Assembly (NCBI GenBank): GCA_012516755.1
Contig: JAAYWE010000251.1
Coordinates: 1-17,992 of the forward strand
Direction of reading: 5' to 3'
From: Treponema sp.
Lineage (GTDB): Bacteria; Spirochaetota; Spirochaetia; Treponematales; Rectinemataceae
DNA length: 17,992 nt
Under the pieces are notes generated by a model, which did no database searches, was not told where the DNA came from, and saw only the letters and a program-made list of their open reading frames with translations. Shown here one piece after another: positions 1 through 8,553 of this stretch. The position numbers and the translations under genes were made by a program. The stretch's first letter is position 1. Every line of letters begins with the position of its first letter.

Positions 1-1
1 C

Positions 2-1534
2 ACCGATCAAGATATTGAAAAGGCTAAAGTAACCTTAAAGCCGATCTTTGGCATTCGGCCACGTATATACATACCAATTCTCTTTGCGGTGCTGATCTTT
101 ATCATTCTCTTTTTCCTTTTAATCAACCCAGGACTTGTTAACCCTGGCGCCAAGATAAGCTTCAAAGGTAATCCAGATGTAGCAGCCCTTTACGCTGAAA
201 ACACATATATTGGAAATACATCTGATGGGATAAGGCTTAGGCCAGGCTCATACCAAATCGAAATCCGGAAGCGTGGCTTCGAGCCTAAGACTATCGCTGT
301 TAAGGTACCGAACCGTATATTTGCCACTCTTATACTGCCCCCCAGAGTCACAATACAATATGAATTGAAATCGGAATCGCTGGAATCCATACTAATCCCA
401 TCTTTTAAGGAATTTGCATCTTGGTCCCTTTCCGGTAGACCTAGCGCTATTTATCAGTTGCCAATGGTTCTGTCCGAAGCTTCGAAGGATCTCGCTGCTT
501 TTCCAGTAGCGGATACAGTGCCAATAGCAGAGCCTTTACTTGCGGCAGGCTTGAGCATAACTCAGAATACCTCTTCAATCCGCGATCTGATATATGCCAG
601 CTTTTCGCTTGGTGCGCCCGGAGCAAGTCCTTTGGGATTTATTTCTATGGCCCGCAGTGCTATAGCGTTGCTTGCAAACTCAAAGAGCTATGTAGGAGCA
701 TTTTCGGAAATTGCCCCTGAAAGAACGGATGATGCCATTAGAAATGCTCTATCGGCATTAGAAAAAGAAACTTCGCTTTTTGAGACTTCTCTGTATAATC
801 CCGTCGGCGTACAGATCATCGGCTCTCATTCTTTTATCATTTTCAATGAAGGATATCTGAAAGGGCTTACCAGCACACCCGGTGGCACCGGAATACCATA
901 TATTGCTCTTGTTCCCAAATTTGGCCTGGCAAGCACAGAAGTGACACAGCGACAATATGCAAGGTTCTTGAAGGAGAATCCTGAATGGGCGCCCGAAAAC
1001 CGCGCAACTCTGATTGAAAAAGGACTTGTCGACAACTACTACCTTGCAGACATCGATATATCGAGCCCAAGCGATAAGCCAATCACCGGTGTCTCCTGGT
1101 ATGCTGCTAATGCCTATTGTGAATGGCTTTGCGGATATGCACCAGGTGGTTATGAAGTAAGGCTTCCAACAGAAGCTATGTGGGAAATGGCCGCAAGCCA
1201 AGCTTACCGAAACATAAAGAACCTTGGGGTTTTCAACAATCGTTCTTCAAATGGGCCGCTTTCGGTTGCTTCATACGGCCGCGATGCATCTGGCTTCTCA
1301 GATCTCTTCGGAAATGTTTGGGAATGGACTTCTGATAGCTTTAGGCCTTATGTATGGATAACGGAAGACTCGCCTGCATTCAAAATGCTAGCCAATGCAG
1401 GGAATTCAAAGACAGTAAAAGGAGGCTCATGGGCTAATAGTGCAGATCAAATCTCTATTGAATCACGTGGCCCTATGCCTGCGGATCATTCTTCTGAATT
1501 TCTAGGGTTTAGGCCTGCTCTGATAAGAAAATGA
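2..1534 (+). CDS. Membrane-anchored PEGA and FGE-like (SUMF1-type) domain protein, 5' end outside window
   Basis: The reading frame is open to the left edge. A GTG at 89 is possible, but it lies inside the hydrophobic segment, so the true start is probably outside the window. Of 510 visible codons, about 24-45 form one membrane helix (ILFAVLIFIILFFLL). A PEGA domain follows (about 48-112, with the YIGNTSDGIRLRPGSY-type motif). Next comes a roughly 130-residue stretch I do not recognise, then an FGE/SUMF1 fold (about 255-510) with EVTQRQY, RLPTEAMWEMAA, GNVWEWTSD, KGGSW and LGFRP. The GGSW-to-GFRP segment, where true formylglycine-generating enzymes carry their two catalytic cysteines, has no cysteine. 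Formylglycine synthesis is therefore unlikely; a structural or binding role is more plausible. The stop overlaps the smpB start by ATGA, which suggests co-translation. Domain calls are firm; the function is unknown. Confidence 0.85.
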   Translation, partial: TDQDIEKAKVTLKPIFGIRPRIYIPILFAVLIFIILFFLLINPGLVNPGAKISFKGNPDVAALYAENTYIGNTSDGIRLRPGSYQIEIRKRGFEPKTIAVKVPNRIFATLILPPRVTIQYELKSESLESILIPSFKEFASWSLSGRPSAIYQLPMVLSEASKDLAAFPVADTVPIAEPLLAAGLSITQNTSSIRDLIYASFSLGAPGASPLGFISMARSAIALLANSKSYVGAFSEIAPERTDDAIRNALSALEKETSLFETSLYNPVGVQIIGSHSFIIFNEGYLKGLTSTPGGTGIPYIALVPKFGLASTEVTQRQYARFLKENPEWAPENRATLIEKGLVDNYYLADIDISSPSDKPITGVSWYAANAYCEWLCGYAPGGYEVRLPTEAMWEMAASQAYRNIKNLGVFNNRSSNGPLSVASYGRDASGFSDLFGNVWEWTSDSFRPYVWITEDSPAFKMLANAGNSKTVKGGSWANSADQISIESRGPMPADHSSEFLGFRPALIRK

Positions 1535-1998
1535 AAACGCAAGATTCCATAAAGATAATAGCCGTTAATCGCCGCGCGCGCTTTGATTACGAAATTGAAG
1601 AGAGACTTGAGTGCGGTATCGCGCTCTATGGTTCCGAGGTAAAGTCAATCAAAGAAGGAAGGGTGAGTTTCAGCGATGCCTTTGCGGAGATAAAGGGACG
1701 GGAAGTCTGGCTTAATAATTTGCATATTGCAGATTATCCTCATTCTTCCATTTTCCGTCACGATCCGGACAGGGCTAAAAAATTGCTTCTACATCGTCAG
1801 GAGATCAAGCGACTTGAGCGAAGAGTCCGAGAAAAAGGCTTTACGCTGATACCATTGAGCATTTATCTCAAACACGGGTTAATTAAGCTCGAACTAGGTC
1901 TCTGCCGCGGTAAAAAAGCATACGACAAGCGGGCTGAAATAAAGGCTCGTGATTTAGATCGCGAAATAAGGCGAGAATTCAAAGTAAAAGATTGGTAA
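1531..1998 (+). CDS. smpB: SsrA-binding protein SmpB
   Basis: This is the small protein partner of tmRNA in trans-translation. It binds the tRNA-like domain of SsrA and delivers it to stalled ribosomes. The 155 residues match the family's usual length of about 150-160. Visible family signatures are NRRARFDYEI near the N-terminus, GIALYGSEVKSIKEGRVSF, the LHIADYPH strand, and a basic C-terminal tail with KKAYDKRAEIKARD. The start ATG overlaps the stop of the preceding PEGA/FGE gene (ATGA) and has no strong ribosome binding site, so translation is probably coupled. rsmD follows five bases after the stop. The tmRNA gene is not in this window. I am confident of the identity. Confidence 0.97.
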   Translation: MKTQDSIKIIAVNRRARFDYEIEERLECGIALYGSEVKSIKEGRVSFSDAFAEIKGREVWLNNLHIADYPHSSIFRHDPDRAKKLLLHRQEIKRLERRVREKGFTLIPLSIYLKHGLIKLELGLCRGKKAYDKRAEIKARDLDREIRREFKVKDW

Positions 1999-2003
1999 GT
2001 TCG

Positions 2004-2540
2004 ATGCGTATAACAGGCGGCGAATATTCGGGAAGAATCGTCAAGGTGCCTGAGGGAGACTTGAGAATAAGACCTTCGATGGATAGGATGCGCCAGTCTG
2101 TATTCGATGTCCTTGGCGACCTGCTGGGTTATTCATTTCTCGATCTTTTCGCAGGTTCGGGAATACTTGGGCTCGAAGCTGCATCGCGCGGAGCTAGTCC
2201 TGTTGTGTGCGTAGAAAAAGATAGGAAAAAATTCCCGGTATTATTACAAAACGCAGCCATGGCTAAGCCCGCTGTTTTCTGCAAGGCCATGCCGGCAGAG
2301 ACCTTTATTATGCGCAATAAACAAGCATTCGACATCATCTTTCTCGATCCACCATTCGACTATAGATTCAAACTCCAACTGTTAGAACGACTCGATAGAT
2401 CTTCTTCTATTCATGATGGAAGCCTGGTTCTAATCCACTTTCCTCGCGAAGACAATCTGCCGCAGGAAATCTCGGGACTAAGATGCTATGATATGAGGAT
2501 CTTTGGCCGTTCTATCGTGCATTTCTATCGAAAAATATGA
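2004..2540 (+). CDS. rsmD: 16S rRNA (guanine966-N2)-methyltransferase RsmD
   Basis: This SAM-dependent methyltransferase modifies G966 of 16S rRNA in the small subunit. From the ATG at 2004 the protein has 178 residues and opens MRITGGEYSGR, the usual RsmD start. A TTG at 1992 would add four residues and overlap smpB; I prefer the ATG because the family begins there, although neither start has a clear Shine-Dalgarno. Motifs seen are RIRPSMDRMRQSVFDVL (about 21-37), the SAM-binding motif DLFAGSGILGLEA (47-59), the acidic CVEKD strand end (about 69-73), and the catalytic FLDPPF motif (113-118). It is tightly linked to smpB, both concerned with ribosome function. No terminator hairpin was seen after it. 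Confidence 0.93.
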   Translation: MRITGGEYSGRIVKVPEGDLRIRPSMDRMRQSVFDVLGDLLGYSFLDLFAGSGILGLEAASRGASPVVCVEKDRKKFPVLLQNAAMAKPAVFCKAMPAETFIMRNKQAFDIIFLDPPFDYRFKLQLLERLDRSSSIHDGSLVLIHFPREDNLPQEISGLRCYDMRIFGRSIVHFYRKI

Positions 2541-2571
2541 TATTTTATTTATTAAGAAACAACTGAAAATA

Positions 2572-2600
2572 TTGCATTGATATGAACTAAAAGGTATAAT
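2572..2600 (+). promoter_or_regulatory. Sigma-70-type promoter for the TPR protein-rlmN pair
   Basis: A perfect -10 box TATAAT lies at 2595-2600, and TTGCAT lies at 2572-2577 with a 17-base spacer. The -35 box is only a half match. The site falls in the 165-base gap 2541-2705, which is AT-rich. Predicted initiation near 2607 gives a leader of about 100 bases, with AGAGG at 2692-2696 as the ribosome binding site. Besides this the gap holds only a six-codon ATG frame at 2624-2644 that I do not consider a gene. Confidence 0.6.
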
Positions 2601-2705
2601 AAAAACCGAAAAAGAGTAAAAGAATGACGGAAAGACTTAGGTAATAAATAGTTAGGCCACAAGGAGCCATATTTAAAAATACTTTCCGCCAAGAGGTAAA
2701 AAGCC

Positions 2706-3851
2706 ATGAGTGATATGCCATCTTTGCCCTACAATGATGATTTTTTCGAAATTCCTAATGAAATCCAATTAGAGAACACAGAGGTTGCGGAGATCTCTAA
2801 AAAGGGCTATCAGCTCCTAAAGGAAAATCGTTTCGATGAAGCGGTTGAATGCTTTGTTCAAATTCTTGAAAAAGATAAAGAAAATAACTATGCCCTTGTC
2901 GGTTTGGGAGATGCCGCTCGAAAGCAAGAGCGCTTCAAAGAGGCCGCAGACTATTATAGACGTTGCTTGGTTTTTCATCCAGGTAATAGCTATGCATTAT
3001 TCGGGCTTGCGGACTGCTACAAGGCTCTCAACCAATTCCAAAAGGCCATTGAAATATGGGAACAATACCTTCTCCATGACAACACGAATATCACCGTATT
3101 GACACGCGTTGCTGATGCATATCGCAAGGTTCGCGACTTCCGGAAATCCAAATCAATTTATCATCGCGTTCTCGAACTCAATCCAGATAATCATTATGCC
3201 CTTATAGGCCTTGGGCACCTGCACTATGATTTCAAGGAGTACAAAGATGCGCTCTCATACTGGCAGCGCATGGTCGAATTGGAAGGCGATAACGTTGACA
3301 TTCGAGTTTTGACTGCAATTGGTAATTGTTATCGCAAGCTTAAGCATTTCGACAAAGGTATCCCGATTTTCGAAAAAGCCCTGCAAAAAGAGCCGGATAA
3401 CTTCTACGCTCTTTTTGGCATAGCGGATTGCTATAGAGGAGTCGGCAAACAAAATATGTCACTGCTCTATTGGAACAAGATCCTGGAAAGAGATCCAAAG
3501 AACAAAGTTATCCTGACCCGAGCCGGGGATGCATATCGGAATATGGGTGATTTTGAAAAGGCCACAGAATACTACCAAAATGCCCTCAATATCGAGTTCG
3601 ACATTTATGCAGTACTAGGTCTAGCGGTGATTGCTCGACAGCAAGGCAAGTATGATGAAGCTATTGCCAGCCTGCGCTCGCTCTTGCAGAACGACCCAAA
3701 GAACTATCGTATCTATGTCGAGCTAGCTCAGACCTATCTCTTGAACAATCAGCGCCAAATGGCAATCGAAATACTCACCGAATTCCAGCAGATGGGTATA
3801 AAAAACCCGGTTATTCAGGATGCTTTGTTCAAACTTACAGCCAAGACATGA
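2706..3851 (+). CDS. Tetratricopeptide-repeat protein, ten TPRs
   Basis: The 381-residue protein is almost entirely tetratricopeptide repeat. There are about ten units from residue 26 to 366 after a short acidic N-terminal tail, each with the W/Y-L-G-A-Y-A-P pattern (for example YALVGLGDAARKQERFKEAA). No signal peptide or membrane helix is seen, so it is probably a cytoplasmic protein-protein scaffold. Alternate repeats resemble each other more than their neighbours. YAL-GL units begin at residues 62, 96, 164, 234 and 301, and VLTR-like AYRK units at 131, 201 and 269, giving a period of about 68 residues. The start has AGAGG nine bases upstream and its own candidate promoter. The stop overlaps rlmN by ATGA, so the two are co-translated. 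The partner is unknown. Confidence 0.9.
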   Translation: MSDMPSLPYNDDFFEIPNEIQLENTEVAEISKKGYQLLKENRFDEAVECFVQILEKDKENNYALVGLGDAARKQERFKEAADYYRRCLVFHPGNSYALFGLADCYKALNQFQKAIEIWEQYLLHDNTNITVLTRVADAYRKVRDFRKSKSIYHRVLELNPDNHYALIGLGHLHYDFKEYKDALSYWQRMVELEGDNVDIRVLTAIGNCYRKLKHFDKGIPIFEKALQKEPDNFYALFGIADCYRGVGKQNMSLLYWNKILERDPKNKVILTRAGDAYRNMGDFEKATEYYQNALNIEFDIYAVLGLAVIARQQGKYDEAIASLRSLLQNDPKNYRIYVELAQTYLLNNQRQMAIEILTEFQQMGIKNPVIQDALFKLTAKT

Positions 3852-4948
3852 ATTACGATTCCGCTGATAGACTGAGTGCAGTCTATCCGAGCGGCCTATC
3901 TCAGGAAGAACTGGCTGCTATCTTATCTGAAGAGCCTCTTTATAGAGCAAAACAAGCATTTGCATGGTTTTCTAGAGGAGTGTCATCTTTCGAAAAAATG
4001 ACAAATCTCCCAGTGACTCTAAGAGAAAGATTGGCTCAAAATTTTGGTGGTAGTGTCCGCTCATCGGTAGTTCAGAATGAGTTTTCTGATAAAGACGGCT
4101 CTCTTAAGCTACAGATAAGACTCCGCGATGGAGCCTCTGTAGAGTGTGTGCTTCTTGAAGATATCGAAGGAAGAAAGACAGCCTGCCTTTCCAGCCAAGT
4201 TGGCTGTGCCATGGGATGCGCATTCTGCAAGACCGGCACATTGGGATTCCTTCGAAATCTCGGACCTGACGAAATCGTGGAACAATTTCATCATCTTCAG
4301 GAGCGCCGTGGATTTATATCGAATGTCGTATTTATGGGCATGGGAGAGCCGCTTCTCAATCTCGAAAATGTTAGAAAAAGTATTTCTATTCTATCGCACC
4401 CAGCGGGCATCGGATTGTCGATGAGAAAAATAACCATATCAACGAGTGGTATTGTTCCTGCAATTTTGGACCTTGCAAAGAATGGCCCTAATGTGCGTCT
4501 GGCTGTATCTCTAACATCCGCTAACCCTGACCTTAGAACAGAGCTCATGCCTGTCAATCGGAAATGGCCTCTCGATGATCTCAAATCGGCGCTTCTCGAA
4601 TATCAGCAAGACACTAATGCACGTATTACATTTGAAGTCGTTCTCCTCGGAGGCCTGAATGTGGGAGAAAAAGATGCAATCGAGCTTGTAAATTGGATTA
4701 CCCCGATCAAATCTCAGGTAAATCTAATTGCCTGGAATCCTATAGATGGAATGCCTTTCAAAACACCCAGTGTTCGTCAGATCGAAGAATTTTCTCGGAT
4801 CCTTTCGGATAATGGAATTGTGACGGTTCGACGTATGAGCCGTGGCCGCGGCGTAATGGCAGCTTGTGGACAGCTAGGGGATACTCTTTCTATTTGCAAT
4901 CTTGCGCTCGAGCCGAGCAATACGATGATCAAGAGAGGCAATGACTGA
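3848..4948 (+). CDS. rlmN: Dual-specificity 23S rRNA A2503 / tRNA A37 methyltransferase RlmN
   Basis: This radical-SAM enzyme makes 2-methyladenosine at A2503 of 23S rRNA and, in several bacteria, at A37 of some tRNAs. The 366-residue length is typical. The [4Fe-4S] cluster cysteines are C120, C124 and C127 (CAMGCAFC). Upstream is conserved C113 in ACLSSQVGC. The methyl-carrying catalytic cysteine is C340 in the motif RGVMAACGQL. GMGEPLLN (SAM-binding GGE-like motif), ISTSG and LAVSL are also present. It overlaps the TPR gene by ATGA. At its 3' end it overlaps the convergent mrfB gene by 75 bases, so transcripts of the two strands are complementary there unless they terminate early. Identity is certain at family level; RlmN rather than Cfr is supported by length and by the housekeeping setting. 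Confidence 0.96.
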   Translation: MNYDSADRLSAVYPSGLSQEELAAILSEEPLYRAKQAFAWFSRGVSSFEKMTNLPVTLRERLAQNFGGSVRSSVVQNEFSDKDGSLKLQIRLRDGASVECVLLEDIEGRKTACLSSQVGCAMGCAFCKTGTLGFLRNLGPDEIVEQFHHLQERRGFISNVVFMGMGEPLLNLENVRKSISILSHPAGIGLSMRKITISTSGIVPAILDLAKNGPNVRLAVSLTSANPDLRTELMPVNRKWPLDDLKSALLEYQQDTNARITFEVVLLGGLNVGEKDAIELVNWITPIKSQVNLIAWNPIDGMPFKTPSVRQIEEFSRILSDNGIVTVRRMSRGRGVMAACGQLGDTLSICNLALEPSNTMIKRGND

Positions 4949-6163
4949 AAGCTGGGCGGCCATTTCCTTATCCTTTCTTTTGATTGTGCCTGAGTTTACT
5001 GAATTGCAAGCCAAATCATGAGCTTTCTGAGCCCAAACTAGAGCAGTCTTTTCATCCTTGAATGTATGTTCGAAGAGTTTTGCTTTAGCCACACAACCAT
5101 ATAGGAATTCGCTATCCATAGAAAGCACTAGCTCTGAGAATAAATCCAAGTCCTTGTCTTTCCTCGCTAGCTTTGCGAGATATCGTTGTACTTCTCTTAT
5201 TATTTCCCTCGATAAATCATGTTCTTTATTGTTCCTATAGATCATCAGGAGTAGCGATTTAGCCTCCTCCAGTCTTCCTAGCTTACAGATTCGATTGGCT
5301 AAACTTAACGGATCCACTGAATCCTCGATAACAGCCCTGTATGGATCGCGATACAATGATTCGATATGTAGAAAGAGCCTGGCTAGTGAAACCACATCCA
5401 AAATATTATGCTGCCACACCAGTTCCATGAGCGCCTTTTGGTTCTCACTTAGAAAATCGCTTTTTACATAATCGAGCCAGACTCTTGGAATTTCAGATCC
5501 TGGAATATCAAATTCCCTTGTGCTTTTAAGAACGAATTTTTCCATAGAGGCAAGAGAACAAGAATCGAGAATCTTGCCCCAGAATCGTCGGCAGTCGTGA
5601 AGAACATCGACATGCATTCTGATCGGCATAACAATCCCATTTAGTATGCACCGCGACCTGAGAAGCGGAATATCGAATGTAGCTCCATTATAGCTTGCAA
5701 TCCAGTCTCCAGCCGAAAGCTGCGAAATCACCATTGAAAGAAAATCGCGCTCTCCCGGATAATCTTCCAGAAATACCTGGTTGAGAACTAGATTCCTTCC
5801 TTCAAAGCGAGCGGTTGTCGAAAGAAAGGCATAAGTTCCTGCACCGCCAGAGAGTCCCGTAGTCTCAAGGTCGAAAAAAATCACTCTATCGGCAGGAATT
5901 CGAAATGCCGAGCCTTGAGAATCGATGTCTCCTTCAGTCTCAGAAGTCTGCTCAGAAAACCTCTCAGAAGGCCGTGCTGATCGAATAATGCCTGAATAAA
6001 AGAAAGGAGGAACGATGAATATAGGCCCTTGAATCTCTCTTATCCATACATAAGGCAAGATATTCCGCCAATTATCCGGCATTTTTCTTGGTCTTGGAGC
6101 TGAGTTGCCTTTATTATTCTTTTCGTTGCTTTTAATCAATGCAAGGCGTTCTTTAAGATTCAC
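4874..6163 (-). CDS. mrfB: MrfB/YprB-type DEDD exonuclease
   Basis: This is an RNase H-like (DEDD) 3'-5' exonuclease of the YprB family. In Bacillus subtilis it acts with the helicase MrfA in excision of mitomycin C damage. Acidic residues seen are D98 and E100 in FFDLETTGLSGGAGTYAF, D164 in YNGATFDIPLL, and D256 in QHNILDVVSL with H252 beside it. The C-terminal part (about 275-429) is helical and TPR-like, as in the family. The first 85 residues are a less conserved basic and Ser-rich lead. The start is GTG, chosen because AAGGAG lies eight bases upstream (complement of 6172-6177) and the frame gives the family N-terminus LKERL. It follows mrfA by 74 bases on the same strand, the same order as in Bacillus. 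Its last 25 codons overlap rlmN. Confidence 0.88.
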   Translation of the reverse strand: MNLKERLALIKSNEKNNKGNSAPRPRKMPDNWRNILPYVWIREIQGPIFIVPPFFYSGIIRSARPSERFSEQTSETEGDIDSQGSAFRIPADRVIFFDLETTGLSGGAGTYAFLSTTARFEGRNLVLNQVFLEDYPGERDFLSMVISQLSAGDWIASYNGATFDIPLLRSRCILNGIVMPIRMHVDVLHDCRRFWGKILDSCSLASMEKFVLKSTREFDIPGSEIPRVWLDYVKSDFLSENQKALMELVWQHNILDVVSLARLFLHIESLYRDPYRAVIEDSVDPLSLANRICKLGRLEEAKSLLLMIYRNNKEHDLSREIIREVQRYLAKLARKDKDLDLFSELVLSMDSEFLYGCVAKAKLFEHTFKDEKTALVWAQKAHDLACNSVNSGTIKRKDKEMAAQLSVIASLDHRIARLERKIANRKSIP

Positions 6164-6171
6164 TTACTGAG

Positions 6172-6177
6172 CTCCTT
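6172..6177 (-). promoter_or_regulatory. Ribosome binding site deciding the GTG start of mrfB
   Basis: On the minus strand this reads AAGGAG, eight bases before the GTG at 6163. It is the strongest Shine-Dalgarno in the mrfA-mrfB gap and supports GTG as the initiation codon. The rest of the 74-base gap shows no terminator or promoter, which fits co-transcription with mrfA. Confidence 0.75.
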
Positions 6178-6237
6178 GTTGCCTGCCCTTTGGCCGACTT
6201 TGCTCGATATATTTCAGCTGGAGATGATTCAAATAAT

Positions 6238-8553
6238 TCAAGAGCACGAGAGCAACTCTAATAGCCTTAGGGATGCTGCTTTATTATCTGGATTTGCATT
6301 TTCTACACCTATACAGGAAGGACAGCCAACAAGGCACGCACAACTGGCAATCCTTTCGATTGTAGAACCAATAATCCCACTCATGTTCGAGCAAAGCGCC
6401 TCCGCAATTCCTGTGCCACCGGGATACATATCATATAGATAGAGAACGGGACTCTCATAAAATGGGTCTCTTGCACGAGAGGCAACTCCGATATCGCGGA
6501 CATCGCAGAGAATCTTGGCTGGGGCGAGCTGGCGCATCAAATTTGCAATACCATATAATAAAGAATTAGCAGATTCTTGCCCGAACTGGCTTAAAAATTG
6601 AGCACTCTGGCTCTGAGGATAGATGACCATCATAAGAGAACGAGTCTGCATTTCTTCCGGCTCTTGCCATATCTCTCCATATCCAATATTTTCATGCGTG
6701 TTAAATCGCAATTTCTTATACTTTTCAACCTGGCTTCGCACAAGAATATCTCCAAGTATAAGGCGAAACTGGCTATACGATTCAACCGAATCCTCAGTAA
6801 GCAATGCGATATCGCGCTTTACAATCGAATCAGTCCAATAATCAGCATCGCTTGCCTCGACAAGACAAATGCGCTTCTCGAAATCAAGCTTCTTTACCTG
6901 GTACTGTGTACCCAGGTGCATATATATTGCTTTTTCAAAGAGCAACTCTTTTGCACTTGGCCGATCCATTTCACCAATAACATCATGATGCCCATTGCTT
7001 ATGTCTACTATAACGACATTCTCCGTCGTAGCGGAACGAAGGGATATTTTTTCCCCTGGATAACCTTCCGCGGACCAGAAAAATCTGCCTTCAGTATGCC
7101 TGACTATACCTTCTTCCTCCAGACATTCGAGCGCTTCCATAGTCAGTTCGGCAGCTCTTCGATTAGAATTATCGGGAGAAAATGCCTCATATTCAGAAAA
7201 GGGTAGCTCAAAAGCAGCACACTTGAGATGATCGGTGAATATATAAGGATTATATGTATCGATATGAGCTTGTTCCGCTCCCCTTGAAAGAAAATATTCC
7301 GGATGAGCTACAAAATACTGATCTAGGGGTGAAGAAGAAGCCACATAAATAGCCAGAGATATGCCCGAAGTTCGACCTGCCCTACCTGCTTGTTGCCAAA
7401 ATGAAGCGATGCTTCCAGGATAACCAGTTATTACTGCGGCATCGAGCCCACCTATATCGATGCCAAGCTCCAGAGCGTTTGTCGAGACAACTCCATGAAC
7501 AGTTCCATTTCTCAAGCCCCTTTCTATTTCCCTGCGTTCCGATGGGAGCAAACCCGATCGATAGGGTTTAACCACAATGCCATAGTTGCGGTTAAATGGA
7601 TTTTCAAGTTTCTGATTTAGATAATGCGCAAGCAGCTCTACTTGAAGGCGTGATCTAGAAAAGAGGATCGTCCGCACACCCTTTTGTAATAGCCATAGCA
7701 TTGCCGATTCAGCTTCGAGAGCATTCGAACGCCTTAAGCCCTGCACTTCGTCCACAATAGGGGGATTGATGCAGACTAGGATTTTTTCTCCGCTTCCCGC
7801 TCCGTTATCTTCGATCATCTCAACTTTCCGCTCTAGATAATGCTCAGCTAATTCCTGTGGATTTCCGATTGTCGCCGATGAAAAGATGAAAGTCGGGGAA
7901 GATCCATAGAATTTCGCAATTCGAAGTAATCGTCTTATGACCGAAGCGACATGGCTTCCAAAGACACCTCGATAGGCATGAAGCTCATCCATAACGATGA
8001 ACTTCAGATTAGAAAAGAATTTGACCCATTTTGTATGGTTAGGTAGTATGCCAGCATGAAGCATATCTGGGTTGGAAATGATTATACGTCCATCTGTTCT
8101 TGCTCTAGAGCGAATATCCGACGGAGTATCCCCATCGTAGGTATTGACAGGGAAACCGATACTTCCGGCAAGCATTACTTCATTGAGTCCGCTCTGCTGG
8201 TCTTGAGCGAGCGCCTTTGTAGGGAAAAGATAAAGTGCTCTGGCTTTTGGCATCTCAAGAAGAGTCTGGAGTATGGGCAAATTGTAACAGAGCGTCTTTC
8301 CGGAGGCTGTCGGTGTTACTATAACTACATCGTGTCCACTACGAACTAAATCATAGGACTTTCGTTGATGTGTGTAGAGACTATCTATACCTCTTCTATG
8401 GAGCGCTTCGCTTAGTATAGGAGATAAATCTTCTGGAAATGGCATGCAATCGGCACTTTTTGGCGGCAGTATGGATGACCAAGCAATCTCATTCCTTTCT
8501 GCCAGCCACGATAAGAATTCACTATAAATTGCATTTGCGGATTCAGAATTCAT
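6238..8553 (-). CDS. mrfA: MrfA/YprA-type DEAD/DEAH-box helicase with C-terminal four-cysteine (DUF1998) domain
   Basis: This is a superfamily 2 helicase of 771 residues, the usual size for MrfA/YprA. Two RecA-like domains carry Walker A TPTASGKT (80-87), PTKALAQDQ (about 111-119), DELH (189-192), SAT (226-228), TNALELGIDIGGLDA (about 358-372) and QQAGRAGRTS (387-396). The C-terminal DUF1998-type region has LYLYDMYPGGTGIAE and the zinc-type cluster C738, C740, C744, C747 (CACLVGCPSC). In B. subtilis the equivalent cysteines are needed for mitomycin resistance. Start ATG at 8553 has no strong ribosome binding site; a candidate promoter lies at 8575-8603. The adjacent mrfB gives the known helicase-nuclease pair for UvrA-independent repair of bulky or crosslink damage. 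The biochemical role here is inferred from that family. Confidence 0.92.
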   Translation of the reverse strand: MNSESANAIYSEFLSWLAERNEIAWSSILPPKSADCMPFPEDLSPILSEALHRRGIDSLYTHQRKSYDLVRSGHDVVIVTPTASGKTLCYNLPILQTLLEMPKARALYLFPTKALAQDQQSGLNEVMLAGSIGFPVNTYDGDTPSDIRSRARTDGRIIISNPDMLHAGILPNHTKWVKFFSNLKFIVMDELHAYRGVFGSHVASVIRRLLRIAKFYGSSPTFIFSSATIGNPQELAEHYLERKVEMIEDNGAGSGEKILVCINPPIVDEVQGLRRSNALEAESAMLWLLQKGVRTILFSRSRLQVELLAHYLNQKLENPFNRNYGIVVKPYRSGLLPSERREIERGLRNGTVHGVVSTNALELGIDIGGLDAAVITGYPGSIASFWQQAGRAGRTSGISLAIYVASSSPLDQYFVAHPEYFLSRGAEQAHIDTYNPYIFTDHLKCAAFELPFSEYEAFSPDNSNRRAAELTMEALECLEEEGIVRHTEGRFFWSAEGYPGEKISLRSATTENVVIVDISNGHHDVIGEMDRPSAKELLFEKAIYMHLGTQYQVKKLDFEKRICLVEASDADYWTDSIVKRDIALLTEDSVESYSQFRLILGDILVRSQVEKYKKLRFNTHENIGYGEIWQEPEEMQTRSLMMVIYPQSQSAQFLSQFGQESANSLLYGIANLMRQLAPAKILCDVRDIGVASRARDPFYESPVLYLYDMYPGGTGIAEALCSNMSGIIGSTIERIASCACLVGCPSCIGVENANPDNKAASLRLLELLSCS

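Noticed and set aside
758..1201. 147-codon minus-strand frame opposite the PEGA/FGE gene
   Set aside because: It lies wholly antisense to a well-supported domain and its translation shows no family features.
2..1534. Calling the first gene a formylglycine-generating enzyme
   Set aside because: The catalytic cysteine pair expected between GGSW and GFRP is missing; only the fold is supported.
2624..2644. Six-codon ATG frame (MTERLR) as a leader peptide before the TPR gene
   Set aside because: It has no good ribosome binding site, no codon pattern that suggests attenuation, and no hairpin pair around it.
6598..7206. 202-codon plus-strand frame inside mrfA
   Set aside because: It is antisense to conserved helicase sequence and gives no recognisable motif, ribosome binding site or promoter.
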